Positions 1 to 8,347 of a stretch of DNA of 64,000 bases are shown here, piece by piece. The position numbers and the translations under genes were made by a program. Position 1 is the stretch's first letter, and each line of letters starts with the position of its first letter. The stretch spans positions 1 to 64,000 of the forward strand of contig NZ_JANHLE010000017.1 of NCBI RefSeq assembly GCF_028682475.1, in the 5' to 3' direction. Source of the DNA: Pseudomonas putida. Lineage in GTDB: Bacteria; Pseudomonadota; Gammaproteobacteria; Pseudomonadales; Pseudomonadaceae. A model generated the notes under the pieces. That model was given only the letters and a program-made list of their open reading frames with translations. It was not told the DNA's origin and ran no database searches.

Positions 1-468
1 AATCAGGTCGAGATCTGATTCCCCATACTGAGTGCAGTATTCGCGCACGGGGCTGTTGCGAACATGGAAGCTGAAGGCATCGGCCTGGATGCCATGACCC
101 TGGAGCACCTGGGCGATAATCTGCGGCACCGTCAGCTGCTGGAATATTCGCTGGTTGTGGCTGAACTGCAAATAATGCAGCGCAGGCACCAAAGTCAGGT
201 GATAACGGGTCAGGCGTGTGCCGGGTTCGCCGTCCCAGACATTTTCGATCCGCCCGTGGATACCTTCGCCATTAAGGCCGAACTGAAGGAACGCCGGCTG
301 ACTGAGCAGGCTTTCCAGATCGAAGTCGGGGTACTCGCTGACCAGTTCGACCTGGATCGCATACAAGGTGCTGATGGCTTCCGTGCCGTCAAACGCCAGT
401 ACCTTGAAATCGTTGCGCACAGAAGGGAGCAAAAACGCGAAGTGCGCAGCATGGGCCGACGCGAACAT
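1..468 (-). CDS. vgrG: Type VI secretion tip protein VgrG, 5' end only (runs off left edge)
   Basis: The minus strand is open from an ATG at 468 to the window edge, giving the first 156 codons of a VgrG spike protein; no stop is reached. The reading shows typical VgrG N-terminal features: a beta-rich start, RLTRYHLTLVPALHYL at about residues 87-102, and the REYCTQYGESDLDLI signature near residues 142-156. VgrG forms the trimeric, gp27/gp5-like puncturing tip of the type VI secretion machine and often carries effectors encoded nearby. An AAGGAT ribosome-binding site sits just upstream of the ATG. The C-terminal part and any cargo domain lie outside the window. A candidate effector/immunity set begins about 12.4 kb to the right (12842-15035), but no secretion-system structural genes are visible. 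Confidence 0.9.
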   Translation of the reverse strand, partial: MFASAHAAHFAFLLPSVRNDFKVLAFDGTEAISTLYAIQVELVSEYPDFDLESLLSQPAFLQFGLNGEGIHGRIENVWDGEPGTRLTRYHLTLVPALHYLQFSHNQRIFQQLTVPQIIAQVLQGHGIQADAFSFHVRNSPVREYCTQYGESDLDLI

Positions 469-783
469 AGGCTTATCCTTAAGCTGAAAAGTGAAAGCAC
501 AACGCGATGTCCAGGCGAACGCCCGGCACGCTCAAATTTCAGCGCACGCTACCAAGGCAGCTAAGGAATTGATGCAGGAAAGCATCCTAAGCAATCGTGG
601 GAATTTTCGTTATTTCAGATTCCGAGCGACCACCGCTCATCCCGCGTCTGCCACAGCTCATCCAACCGCCCGTCAGACGCAAACTATTTCTACAGCTCCC
701 CCCTTCCCAAAGCCTTGGCGAAGCATAGAATGGCGGCGGGTTTTCTCCCAATAACGATAAACTTACCCCCCCGTCTTCTCATC
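469..783. other. Intergenic stretch without a recognisable gene
   Basis: About 315 bases between vgrG (minus) and the Cys-cluster gene (plus). I see only a short hairpin (GATGC at 571-575 with GCATC at 582-586) and AT-richer bases around 600-620. It must hold the divergent promoters, but none can be named with confidence. Short open frames here lack ribosome-binding sites and family resemblance. Confidence 0.4.
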
Positions 784-1161
784 ATGTCCGAACATAATCC
801 TTGTTTGAACTGCGGCGCCTGCTGCGGGTTTTTCCGTGTGTCTTTTTTCTGGGGTGAGTGTCAATCGTCTGGAGGTTTGGTGCCCGACGATCTGGTGGTA
901 CAGATCAACCCTACCCGGGTAGCGATGATCGGCACCGATAGCAAACCTTGCCGCTGTATCAGCCTTGAGGGCGAGATTGGCAAAGGCGTCAGCTGCGGTA
1001 TCTACGAGCAGCGTTCCACCCCTTGCCGCGAATTTGAGGCGGCCTGGGTCGATGGTCAACCCAACCCGAGTTGCGATGCCGCTCGTGCGGCCTATGGCTT
1101 GCCACCGCTGGAAGCCAACGAGCCGATCTGGCCAGATGACGAGGGGGCTGAAGTCGCCTGA
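784..1161 (+). CDS. YkgJ-family cysteine-cluster protein
   Basis: The protein has 125 residues from ATG 784. An N-terminal CLNCGACCGFF motif at residues 7-17 is followed by further cysteines (GEC, PCRCI, SCGIYEQRSTPCREFE), the pattern of the YkgJ/UPF0153 'zinc- or iron-chelating' family. The function of the family is unknown; the cysteines are thought to bind a metal. The ATG at 784 is preferred over an upstream in-frame start at 715 because the family begins directly before the CxxCGxCC motif. It is a solitary gene; the next gene starts 93 bases later. Confidence 0.8.
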   Translation: MSEHNPCLNCGACCGFFRVSFFWGECQSSGGLVPDDLVVQINPTRVAMIGTDSKPCRCISLEGEIGKGVSCGIYEQRSTPCREFEAAWVDGQPNPSCDAARAAYGLPPLEANEPIWPDDEGAEVA

Positions 1162-1254
1162 TGACGGTGACGCCAGTCGCCGGTACCCACGCCCAGCGCC
1201 TGGCAACCTTGAGGTAGACTGTGCGGCTCTTCGGACAGGACAGGAGTTCGCCCC

Positions 1255-1815
1255 GTGTCGCACCTTTACGCATTTCCCCAGGACCTTTGCCTGCAAAGCC
1301 CCCGTCTGCAGCTACGGCCCATGTGCGCCGGGGATGCCGCTGCATGGCTGGCGATCATGGCCGACCCGCAGGTCATGCGTTTCTGGAATCACGCGCCCTG
1401 GCGTGATATCGAGCAAGCGCAGGCAGCGCTTGCGGCTGATCGCCAGGCCTATGCGCGGGGGCAGTTGCTCAAGCTCGGTATCTATCGGCAGGACAGCGGC
1501 GAGCTGATCGGCATGTGCCAGTGTTCCAGCTTCGACAGCGACTCGCGCCGGGGCGAAATCGGCTACTGCCTGGCCACGGCTGCCCAGGGGCAGGGGTTCA
1601 TGGGCGAGGCGTTGGAGCACTTCGTTGACTATCTGTCCCGGGACCTGAACATGCGCCGCCTTGAGGCGGAAATCGATCCGCGTAACAGCGCTTCGGCACG
1701 TACCCTCGAGCGCTTGGGGTTCGTTCTTGAAGGGGTGCTGCGCGAACGCTGGTGCGTGGCCGGGGAGCTTTCTGATTCGGGTCTCTACGGTCTGCTGTGC
1801 GAGCGTGCTGCGTGA
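1255..1815 (+). CDS. GNAT-family N-acetyltransferase (RimJ/RimL type)
   Basis: The protein has 186 residues starting at GTG 1255, with an AGGAG ribosome-binding site at 1242-1246. It begins with the beta-strand 'SPRLQLRPM' typical of RimJ/RimL-like acetyltransferases. The acetyl-CoA-binding stretch AAQGQGFMGEAL (about residues 105-116) and the ERLGFVLEGVLRERW signature near residues 154-168 are clear. The family transfers acetyl groups from acetyl-CoA to N-terminal amino groups of proteins or to small amines; the substrate here cannot be told. The stop overlaps the GTG of the following membrane-protein gene, so the two are probably co-transcribed. Confidence 0.85.
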   Translation: MSHLYAFPQDLCLQSPRLQLRPMCAGDAAAWLAIMADPQVMRFWNHAPWRDIEQAQAALAADRQAYARGQLLKLGIYRQDSGELIGMCQCSSFDSDSRRGEIGYCLATAAQGQGFMGEALEHFVDYLSRDLNMRRLEAEIDPRNSASARTLERLGFVLEGVLRERWCVAGELSDSGLYGLLCERAA

Positions 1816-2372
1816 TCGTGCTCAAGCGCTATGTTTCGCTGACCCTGCTGCTGTTTCTGGCAAGTCTGGGTTTCAACGCCATGTACATGACCGGGGACGG
1901 GCGCCTGCACGCGTTGCAGGCGTTGTTGTATGGCCCTTGGGGCCTGGTGTTCGGCATGTATGGCTGGTTCGCCAATCCTTTGCTGGGGTTGGCGATTGTT
2001 TTGCACCGTCGCTGGCGCTGGGTATCGCTGGTGCTGGGACTGGGCGCCCTGGGACTGGCATTGAGCAGTTTCGGGATCGACCGCATGCCCGACAATCGCA
2101 GCTACAACTTCGTCAACCTTACCCACTTTGCACCAGGGTTCTACCTCTGGTTGCTGGCGATCTTCGGCTTTTGCCTGGGGCAAGCCTGGTGGTGTCGCCG
2201 GGCGCGTCAGGGCGTGCCGATACCCGGTTGGCACTGGCTGGACGGCGCCCTCATTGTGGTACTGGGTGTGGTGATTCATTTTGCCCTTGAAGCGCCCAGC
2301 CTCAGGTTTGAAATGAATCGCGCCCTGGAGCCACAGCCGACTATCCAGCCGATTGCTCCTGACACTATCTAG
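1812..2372 (+). CDS. Small integral membrane protein of unknown function
   Basis: About 186 residues with four or more hydrophobic helices: residues ~6-22 (VSLTLLLFLASLGF), ~36-65, a stretch near 70-90 and ~110-130 (FYLWLLAIFGFCLG), plus a C-terminal helix around ALIVVLGVVIHFAL. GTG 1812 overlaps the preceding stop by 4 bases (GTGA); an upstream in-frame GTG at 1797 would add five residues, and neither has a strong ribosome-binding site. I do not recognise a family and propose no function. The stop codon overlaps the stop of the convergent DMT transporter gene by 4 bases (CTAG, 2369-2372). Confidence 0.7.
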   Translation: MIVLKRYVSLTLLLFLASLGFNAMYMTGDGRLHALQALLYGPWGLVFGMYGWFANPLLGLAIVLHRRWRWVSLVLGLGALGLALSSFGIDRMPDNRSYNFVNLTHFAPGFYLWLLAIFGFCLGQAWWCRRARQGVPIPGWHWLDGALIVVLGVVIHFALEAPSLRFEMNRALEPQPTIQPIAPDTI

Positions 2373-2848
2373 CGGGTCGTCGAAGTACCCCATTGCACCA
2401 CAAACATGCCGAGCACAATCAGGCCAACCCCCGCCAGGCGCAGCCCGTTCACCGGCCGCTGCGCCAGCCCCATCAACCCCCACTGATCGATCAGCAGGGA
2501 TGACAGCACCTGACCGGCAATCACGCAGACGATGAAGCCGGCAGCGCCCAGGCGCGGGGTGAGCATCAGCGCCGCGGTGATGTAGGCGACGCCGGCCACG
2601 CCGCCTAGCCAGGCCCACCAGGGCGCCTGGGCGAGGGCGCCGATCTGCGGCAGCGGCGCGCGCAACACCAACAGTGCCGGAATCACCATCAGCACACTGA
2701 CCGCCAACGACACCAGCGTTGCCCACAATGGATGCCCGAGCAAGCGCCCCAGGGCAGCATTGCTGCCGGCCTGAAAGGGCACCGCTGCACCGGCCAGCAG
2801 GGCGATGATCAGTGGCAGCAGGGCGGCGGGGGCGAAAGACAGACTCAT
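2369..2848 (-). CDS. DMT-superfamily transporter, DUF606/YdcZ family
   Basis: The protein has 159 residues and is almost wholly hydrophobic with five predicted membrane helices, the size and layout of the half-length DUF606/YdcZ (EamA-like) proteins. Conserved features include FQAGSNAALGRLLGHPLWATL near the N-terminus and GxxxGxxxIVLGMFVVQW at the end. The family is presumed to export small metabolites across the inner membrane; the substrate is unknown. ATG 2848 is chosen over an earlier start because a strong AAGGAGT box (2855-2861) lies at the right distance. It is divergently transcribed from the LysR regulator at 2938, a classic regulator-target arrangement. Confidence 0.85.
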   Translation of the reverse strand: MSLSFAPAALLPLIIALLAGAAVPFQAGSNAALGRLLGHPLWATLVSLAVSVLMVIPALLVLRAPLPQIGALAQAPWWAWLGGVAGVAYITAALMLTPRLGAAGFIVCVIAGQVLSSLLIDQWGLMGLAQRPVNGLRLAGVGLIVLGMFVVQWGTSTTR

Positions 2849-2937
2849 GGCAAGACTCCTTGAAAATGGCTTGGTAAAGTCTTGGCTATCCATGTTGTTA
2901 ATGGAAATTCGAATGCTGCACGGGAGTTATTCGCCAG

Positions 2938-3885
2938 ATGGATGATTTGCGCCGTATTGATCTGAACCTGTTGCTGACTTTGCATGCCTTGCTGGTCGAA
3001 CAGCATGTCTCCCGCGCTGCCATTCGCCTGCATCGTAGCCAGCCGGCGGTCAGTCATGCCCTGGCGCAATTGCGTGAACTGTTTGCCGATCCGTTGCTGG
3101 TGCGCCGGGGTGGTCGCTTGCAGGCCACTGACCGAGCCCAGGCCTTGATCGAGCCGCTGCAGCAGGCCCTGGAGCAGCTCGATGGCTTGCTGGCCCACCC
3201 TGGCTTCGATCCACGCAAGGCGCGCCGCAGTTTTCGCCTGGCCATGTCGGATTATGGTGCGCGAGTTGTGTTGCCGGGGCTGATGCGGGTGCTACGTGAG
3301 GAAGCGCCGGAGATTGATCTGGTTGTCATCCAGGGCAGCCGCGAGGCGATGCTCGGGCATTTGTTCGATGGCGAGGCCGACCTGGCGCTTGGGGTGTTTC
3401 CGGAACTGGCCGCCGAATTGCGGGTTGAAACCCTGTTTGAAGAGCGTTTTACCTGCATTGCCGACCGCAGCGGATTGCCGCCTCGTGGTGGGCTCGGTCT
3501 GGCTGATTGGCTGGCGCGCCCGCATGTACTGGTGGCGGTGCGACCCGGCATCGACAACGAAATCGACCTGGCCCTCAGCGCCATCGGCGCCCGTCGCCGC
3601 GTCGCCCTGACATTGCCGCACTGGGCAGCGGCGCAGGAGGTGATTGCCGGTACCGACCTGATCCTCACGGTTGCCCGGCGCAGCCTCGACAACGGCAAGC
3701 TGGATCCGCGTTTGCGCCGTTTTGAGCCACCGCTGGCGATCAAGGCATTCGGCTTTCAGCAGGCATGGCATCAGCGCCGGGAGGGTGAAGCAGGGCATCG
3801 TTGGCTGCGCGAGCGGGTGGCGCAGGTGTGTGGCGAGACTGTGGGAGCGGGCCTTGTCCCGCGATCGGCAGCGAAGCAGCCGTAA
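2938..3885 (+). CDS. LysR-family transcriptional regulator
   Basis: The protein has 315 residues. The N-terminal winged helix-turn-helix (DDLRRIDLNLLLTLHALLVE, then HVSRAAIRLHRSQPAVSHAL, residues ~1-60) is canonical for LysR proteins that start 'RRIDLNLL'; the remainder is the effector-binding domain. By position it probably controls the divergent DMT transporter gene 90 bases away. The last ~17 codons (CGETVGAGLVPRSAAKQP) are unusual: they are translated from the first arm of a REP element, so the ancestral stop has probably been lost and replaced by one inside or next to the REP (see findings). Confidence 0.9.
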   Translation: MDDLRRIDLNLLLTLHALLVEQHVSRAAIRLHRSQPAVSHALAQLRELFADPLLVRRGGRLQATDRAQALIEPLQQALEQLDGLLAHPGFDPRKARRSFRLAMSDYGARVVLPGLMRVLREEAPEIDLVVIQGSREAMLGHLFDGEADLALGVFPELAAELRVETLFEERFTCIADRSGLPPRGGLGLADWLARPHVLVAVRPGIDNEIDLALSAIGARRRVALTLPHWAAAQEVIAGTDLILTVARRSLDNGKLDPRLRRFEPPLAIKAFGFQQAWHQRREGEAGHRWLRERVAQVCGETVGAGLVPRSAAKQP

Positions 3886-3975
3886 AACCTGTACTTGCGG
3901 TCTATCTGTCACACCGCGTCGGCAGGGTTTGCTGCCGCTTTGCGGCAGATCGCGGGACAAGGCCCGCTCCTACAG
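3841..3975. repeat. REP pair (diverged, inverted)
   Basis: The arm GTGGGAGCGGGCCTTGTCCC (starting at 3841) recurs inverted at 3949-3975 (ATCGCGGGACAAGGCCCGCTCC), enclosing about 80 bases. This is the Pseudomonas REP type. Its first arm is read as the C-terminus of the LysR gene. Confidence 0.85.
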
Positions 3976-4051
3976 GTTCTACCTATGCCGTCCTATTGTG
4001 GAAGCTGTTTGCGGCCTGCATTCTGAGCGCCCCTTACAAGGAGTTCGCCGA

Positions 4052-4435
4052 ATGAAGCATCGTCTGCTAACCATCGCACTGCTGACCGCCATTAGCCCCT
4101 TCGCCGTCGCCCAAGGCGACTCGCCCGCCTACAGCCAATGTATGCAAACCGCCCAGTCCACCCTGGACATGAACAACTGCAACGGCGCCGAGATCAAGCA
4201 CCAGGACGCTCGCCTCAACGGCGCCTACAAGAAGGCCATGACCGCACTGGAGCCGGCCCAGCAAGCTCAACTGCGCGATGCCCAGCGTCTATGGATCAAA
4301 TACCGCGACACCAATTGCAAGCTGTATTACAGCCTCACCGGCGGCACCATCGATCAGCTCAATGGTGCAGGCTGTGTGCTGGACATGACCAAGGCGCGCG
4401 CGAATGAACTGTCTTCGCTGAGCGAGTCTCGATGA
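4052..4435 (+). CDS. LprI-like secreted protein (DUF1311)
   Basis: The protein has 127 residues. An N-terminal signal peptide (hydrophobic LLTIALLTAISPFAVA, likely cleaved near residue 20) is followed by a DUF1311/LprI domain with four cysteines (SQC, NNCN, TNCK, GAGC) and the LRDAQRLWIKYRDTNC motif near residues 74-89. Members include the mycobacterial lysozyme-inhibitor LprI, but most proteobacterial members have unknown function; periplasmic location is inferred from the signal. An AAGGAG box at about 4038-4043 supports ATG 4052. It is a single gene, converging on mnmH. Confidence 0.8.
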   Translation: MKHRLLTIALLTAISPFAVAQGDSPAYSQCMQTAQSTLDMNNCNGAEIKHQDARLNGAYKKAMTALEPAQQAQLRDAQRLWIKYRDTNCKLYYSLTGGTIDQLNGAGCVLDMTKARANELSSLSESR

Positions 4436-4440
4436 AGTGA

Positions 4441-5544
4441 TCAGTGCCGGGCAGCACGAGCTCGCAGGTATTCGCGCACTTCGACGTGGTTGCCGGAAAA
4501 CTCGATGCGCCCTGCCTTGCTGTCGCGGTGGTAGGCGTACATCGGGTCATAATATTCGCTGAGCAGGCCACTGATCCAGGCGCGGTGCAGGTCGACCGCA
4601 GCACTGCGCTGCTGCTCTTCCAGCGCCTGTTGCAGCAGCGCTGACAGACGCTGATAACGCTCGCCACCCAGGCGCTTGAGGATGTTGCCCATGCTCTGCT
4701 GCAGACGCTCGGCGAACAGTTTGAAGCCTTGTTCGCCGCCGTGCAGGGCAACGAATTCGGCGCACAGATTGATCACATAGTCGCCGAGGATGCGCTCGAC
4801 ACGATTGTCGAAACTGTCTTCCAGCCACACCAGCGGGTACTGCTGCATGCCCTGATACAGCTCCAGCGGCAGCGAGCAACTGCCGACGATACGGCCTTCG
4901 TCTTCCAGCACGAACTGCTCGATACCCCGAGCGCGCTTTTTCAGCACATCAATGGCCAAGCGGTTTTCGAAGTCGATTTGTCCAGGCTGCCCCGTGGCAC
5001 GTTTGCCGAAACTGGAGCCACGGTGGTTGGCGTGGCCTTCCAGGTCGACCGCGTTTTCCAGCTCCTGCAGCACTTCGGTTTTACCGGTGCCGGTCAGGCC
5101 GCCGATCAGTACGAAGTCGCATTCGTCAACTGCCTGCTGGGTGGTTTCAAGCAAGAAATTACGCATGGCTTTGTAGCCACCGATTACCTTGGGGTAGTGA
5201 ATGCCGGCTTCATCCTTGAGCCACTGCTGGACGATCTGCGAGCGCAGGCCGCCACGAAAACAGTAGAGATAACCCTCCGGGTTGGCCCGGGCGAAGGCGG
5301 CCCAGGCAGCAACACGCTGATCTTTGCTCTGGCCGCTGACCAGTTGATGGCCGAGGGCAATGGCGGCCTGCTGGCCCTGCTGCTTGTAGCAGGTACCCAC
5401 CTTCTGCCGCTCAAGGTCGGTCATCAGCGGCAGGTTGATGACGTTGGGAAAGGCACCCTTGGCAAATTCAACCGGGGCGCGCATGTCCATCATCGCGACA
5501 TCGTTGAGGAAAAGTTGGCGGTAGTCGGTGGTGTTGTCACGCAT
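4441..5544 (-). CDS. mnmH: tRNA 2-selenouridine synthase (MnmH/SelU/YbbB)
   Basis: The protein has 367 residues. The N-terminal rhodanese domain ([17 protein letters not shown] at ~18-34) carries the catalytic cysteine in [12 protein letters not shown] (~residue 95). A C-terminal P-loop ATPase-like domain follows with [12 protein letters not shown] (~residues 148-159). The enzyme replaces the sulfur of 2-thiouridine at wobble position 34 of tRNA-Lys/Glu/Gln with selenium from selenophosphate, through a geranylated intermediate. Its ATG overlaps the selD stop (TAATG), so the two are translationally coupled: SelD makes the selenophosphate that MnmH consumes. Length and motifs are normal. Confidence 0.95.
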   Translation of the reverse strand: MRDNTTDYRQLFLNDVAMMDMRAPVEFAKGAFPNVINLPLMTDLERQKVGTCYKQQGQQAAIALGHQLVSGQSKDQRVAAWAAFARANPEGYLYCFRGGLRSQIVQQWLKDEAGIHYPKVIGGYKAMRNFLLETTQQAVDECDFVLIGGLTGTGKTEVLQELENAVDLEGHANHRGSSFGKRATGQPGQIDFENRLAIDVLKKRARGIEQFVLEDEGRIVGSCSLPLELYQGMQQYPLVWLEDSFDNRVERILGDYVINLCAEFVALHGGEQGFKLFAERLQQSMGNILKRLGGERYQRLSALLQQALEEQQRSAAVDLHRAWISGLLSEYYDPMYAYHRDSKAGRIEFSGNHVEVREYLRARAARH

Positions 5545-6578
5545 TACAGCACCTCAACCGCATGGCTCTGTCGCTCAACCAGCTCGCCGATCGGCGCCAG
5601 GTTCAGGCCCAGCTCGGCGGCGACGGCGAGAAACTCCGTTTCACCCTCAGGCGCTACTGCTACCAGCAGGCCGCCACTGGTTTGCGGGTCGCACAACAGG
5701 TGCTTCTGTTCATCGCTCAGCGGGGCGATTTTCTCGCCATAGCTGTCGAAGTTGCGCAGGGTACCGCCCGGAACGCAGCCTTCGGCCAGGTAGTGTTCGA
5801 CGCTCGGCAGGCGTGGTACGGCGTTGTAGTTCAGGCGCGCACTCAAGCCGCTGCCGTCAGCCAGTTCCACCAGGTGGCCGAGCAGGCCGAACCCGGTAAC
5901 GTCGGTCATCGCCTTGACGCCGGCCAGCTTGCCGAAACGGCTACCGGGGGTGTTGAGGGTGCACATCCAGTCGCGGGCCAGGCCCTTGTCCTGTTCACGC
6001 AGCTTGGATTTTTTCTCGGCGGTGGTGAGAATGCCGATGCCCAGCGGCTTGGTCAGGTACAGGCGGCAACCTTGAGTCGCCGTATCGTTGCGCTTCATAT
6101 GGCGCTTTTGCACTACGCCGGTTACCGCCAGGCCGAAGATTGGCTCGGGGGCATCGATGGAGTGACCGCCGGCCAGCGGAATGCCAGCCTCGGCGCACAC
6201 CGCGCGACCGCCGCGGATCACTTCGCGGGCCACTTCCGGGGCCAGGACATTGATCGGCCAGCCGAGAATGGCGATGGCCATCAGCGGGTCGCCGCCCATG
6301 GCGTAGATATCGCTGATGGCGTTGGTGGCGGCGATGCGGCCGAAGTCGTACGGGTCATCGACAATCGGCATGAAGAAGTCGGTGGTCGAGACCACGCCGC
6401 GCTCGTCATCAAGGGCGTAAACTGCCGCGTCATCGCGCGAGGCATTGCCGACCCAGAGCTTCGGGTCCAGGGCCTGGGTGCCGCTTTCGGCGAGAATCAC
6501 CTCGAGCATCTTCGGGGAGATCTTGCAGCCGCAACCGGCGCCATGGCTGTACTGGGTCAGACGAATCGGTTCGCTCAT
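5544..6578 (-). CDS. selD: Selenide, water dikinase (selenophosphate synthetase)
   Basis: The protein has 344 residues from ATG 6578, preferred over GTG 6584 because GAGGTG lies seven bases upstream. The active-site loop [12 protein letters not shown] (residues ~13-24) has the catalytic position filled by cysteine, not selenocysteine, followed by the conserved lysine. Downstream are the ATP/Mg-binding aspartates (for example DDAAVY and [15 protein letters not shown]) and the [12 protein letters not shown] stretch. SelD makes selenophosphate from selenide and ATP. With mnmH adjacent and no selA, selB or selC seen in the window, its visible role here is tRNA selenation. Confidence 0.95.
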   Translation of the reverse strand: MSEPIRLTQYSHGAGCGCKISPKMLEVILAESGTQALDPKLWVGNASRDDAAVYALDDERGVVSTTDFFMPIVDDPYDFGRIAATNAISDIYAMGGDPLMAIAILGWPINVLAPEVAREVIRGGRAVCAEAGIPLAGGHSIDAPEPIFGLAVTGVVQKRHMKRNDTATQGCRLYLTKPLGIGILTTAEKKSKLREQDKGLARDWMCTLNTPGSRFGKLAGVKAMTDVTGFGLLGHLVELADGSGLSARLNYNAVPRLPSVEHYLAEGCVPGGTLRNFDSYGEKIAPLSDEQKHLLCDPQTSGGLLVAVAPEGETEFLAVAAELGLNLAPIGELVERQSHAVEVL

Positions 6579-6701
6579 ACGCACCTCGAAAAATCGTGAG
6601 GCCCGATTGTAGCAAAGCTGGTCTTTACGCTGATGCCTCTTATAATTCCGGAGCCAGCCTGATGCTGGCTCTTTCCCCGCTATTGAACCGGAGAATCCCT
6701 C

Positions 6702-7556
6702 ATGCTCAAACGTCCCCTGGCGCTGTTCGCCGGCCTCGTGCTGTCCTGCTCATCGCTCCTGGCCCAGGCGGCCGATACCCTGAAGGTCAGCGCCATCCCT
6801 GACGAGGCACCGACCGAACTGCTGCGCAAGTTCAAGCCACTGGGCGAGTACCTGGAGCAGCAGCTGGGCATGAAGGTCGAGTTCGTGCCGGTCGCGGATT
6901 ACCCGGCCGTGGTCGAGGCGCTGGCCACCGACCGTCTGGATATGGCCTGGCTGGGCGGTTTCACCTTTGTTCAAGTGCACCTGAAGAGCCCGACCGCAAC
7001 GCCATTGGTGCAGCGTGAGCAGGATGCCAAGTTCACCAGCAAGTTCATCACCGCCAACCCCGAGATCGAGAGCCTGGCCGACCTCAAGGGCAAGACCTTT
7101 GCCTTCGGTTCGATTTCGTCCACTTCCGGTAGCCTGATGCCACGCTACTTCATGCTCAAGGACAACAACATCAAGCCTGAAGCCTACTTCAGCCGGGTCG
7201 CCTATTCCGGCGCCCACGACGCCACCGCCGCCTGGGTCCAGGCCGGCAAGGTCGATGCCGGTGTGCTCAACGCCAGCGTCTGGGAAAAACTGGTGGCCTC
7301 GGGCAAGGTCGACACCAACAAGGTCAAGGTGTTTGCCACCACCCCGAGCTACTACGACTACAACTGGACTGTGCGCGGCAGTCTCGACCCGGCGTTGAAA
7401 GAGAAGATCAAGCAGGCCTTCCTCGCGCTCGATCCGGCCAAGCCAGCCGACAAGGCGATCCTCGACCTGCAAGCCGCCAGCCGCTTCATCGAAACCAGCC
7501 CGGACAACTACAAGGGCATCGAGGAGGCTGCGCGCGCTGCTGAGTTGCTCAAGTGA
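6702..7556 (+). CDS. Putative selenate/selenium ABC transporter, periplasmic binding protein (PhnD-like)
   Basis: The protein has 284 residues with a Sec signal peptide ending in LLAQAA (~residue 23) and a PhnD-type binding fold. The motifs [15 protein letters not shown] (~residues 79-93) and [18 protein letters not shown] (~131-148) line the ligand pocket in phosphonate-binding relatives. A subfamily of PhnD-like proteins next to selD is known as 'putative selenate ABC transporter periplasmic binding protein', and this copy fits by sequence style and by lying divergent from selD 120 bases away. It is the first gene of a four-gene transporter operon; its stop overlaps the ATPase start by 4 bases. 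The substrate is inferred from context. Confidence 0.8.
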   Translation: MLKRPLALFAGLVLSCSSLLAQAADTLKVSAIPDEAPTELLRKFKPLGEYLEQQLGMKVEFVPVADYPAVVEALATDRLDMAWLGGFTFVQVHLKSPTATPLVQREQDAKFTSKFITANPEIESLADLKGKTFAFGSISSTSGSLMPRYFMLKDNNIKPEAYFSRVAYSGAHDATAAWVQAGKVDAGVLNASVWEKLVASGKVDTNKVKVFATTPSYYDYNWTVRGSLDPALKEKIKQAFLALDPAKPADKAILDLQAASRFIETSPDNYKGIEEAARAAELLK

Positions 7557-8347
7557 CGATCCAGCTCAACGGCACGAGTCTGCGTCATGGTCAGGTTCAG
7601 GCATTGCAGGCGATCGACCTGCGCGTAGAGGTGGGCGAACGGGTGGCGATCATCGGCCCGTCGGGCGCCGGCAAGTCCAGCTTGCTGCAACTGATCGCCA
7701 GCGCCATGGCCCCCACCAGCGGCAGTGTCGAACTGCTCGGTGAGGCGCCGTGGCGGCTGTCGGCGCGAGCGCGCCAGCGTCTGCGGGCGCGGATCGGCCT
7801 GATCCATCAGGCACCGCCGCTGCCACCGCGGCAACGGGTGGTGACTGCGGTACTGGCCGGGCGCCTCGGACAGTGGAGCACCTTGCGCGGGTTGCTCAAC
7901 CTGTTGCACCCCTCGGATATACCGGGCGTACGTGCGGTGCTGTCCGGGCTGGGTATGGCCGACAAGCTCTTCGCCCAGTGCGGGCAGCTGTCTGGCGGAC
8001 AATTGCAGCGGGTCGGCATCGCCCGGGCCCTGTACCAGCAGCCGGAAATTCTGCTCGCCGACGAACCGGTCTCGGCCATGGATCCGGTGTTGGCCGAGCA
8101 CAGCCTGAAAACCCTCAACCAGCATGCCAGCGAACGCGGCGTTACCCTGGTCGCCAGCCTGCATGCGGTGGACCTGGCGCTGGCGCATTTCCCGCGGGTG
8201 ATCGGTATCCGTGAAGGGCAGGTGGCGTTCGATCGCCCGGCTACTGAGGTGTCCAGCGACATGCTCGATGCGCTCTATGCCAACGAGCACCTGGGCTCGC
8301 CACAATTGCCGTTGCCGACGCTGAACCTGCAGATTCCACGATGCTGA
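7553..8347 (+). CDS. PhnC-like ABC transporter ATPase (selenium-associated)
   Basis: The protein has 264 residues. Walker A is GPSGAGKSSLLQLI (~residues 35-48), the signature is LSGGQLQRVGIARAL (~146-160), and Walker B is ILLADEPVSAMDP (~168-180), followed by the H-loop histidine in VASLHAVDLAL. It starts with GTG 7553, overlapping the binding-protein stop. It supplies the energy for the two membrane subunits that follow. It resembles the phosphonate importer ATPase PhnC; a selenium-oxyanion substrate is inferred from the selD/mnmH neighbours. Confidence 0.85.
   Translation: MTIQLNGTSLRHGQVQALQAIDLRVEVGERVAIIGPSGAGKSSLLQLIASAMAPTSGSVELLGEAPWRLSARARQRLRARIGLIHQAPPLPPRQRVVTAVLAGRLGQWSTLRGLLNLLHPSDIPGVRAVLSGLGMADKLFAQCGQLSGGQLQRVGIARALYQQPEILLADEPVSAMDPVLAEHSLKTLNQHASERGVTLVASLHAVDLALAHFPRVIGIREGQVAFDRPATEVSSDMLDALYANEHLGSPQLPLPTLNLQIPRC

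Noticed and set aside
1785..2726. A 313-codon minus-strand frame across the membrane-protein and DMT genes
   Set aside because: Alternative frame of the real genes, with Arg/Ala/Gly-rich nonsense sequence. The DMT protein in the neighbouring frame has proper membrane helices and a ribosome-binding site.
5544..6578. Selenocysteine in SelD
   Set aside because: The active-site codon reads as cysteine (GAGCGCK) and no in-frame TGA or SECIS-like hairpin is present at that point.
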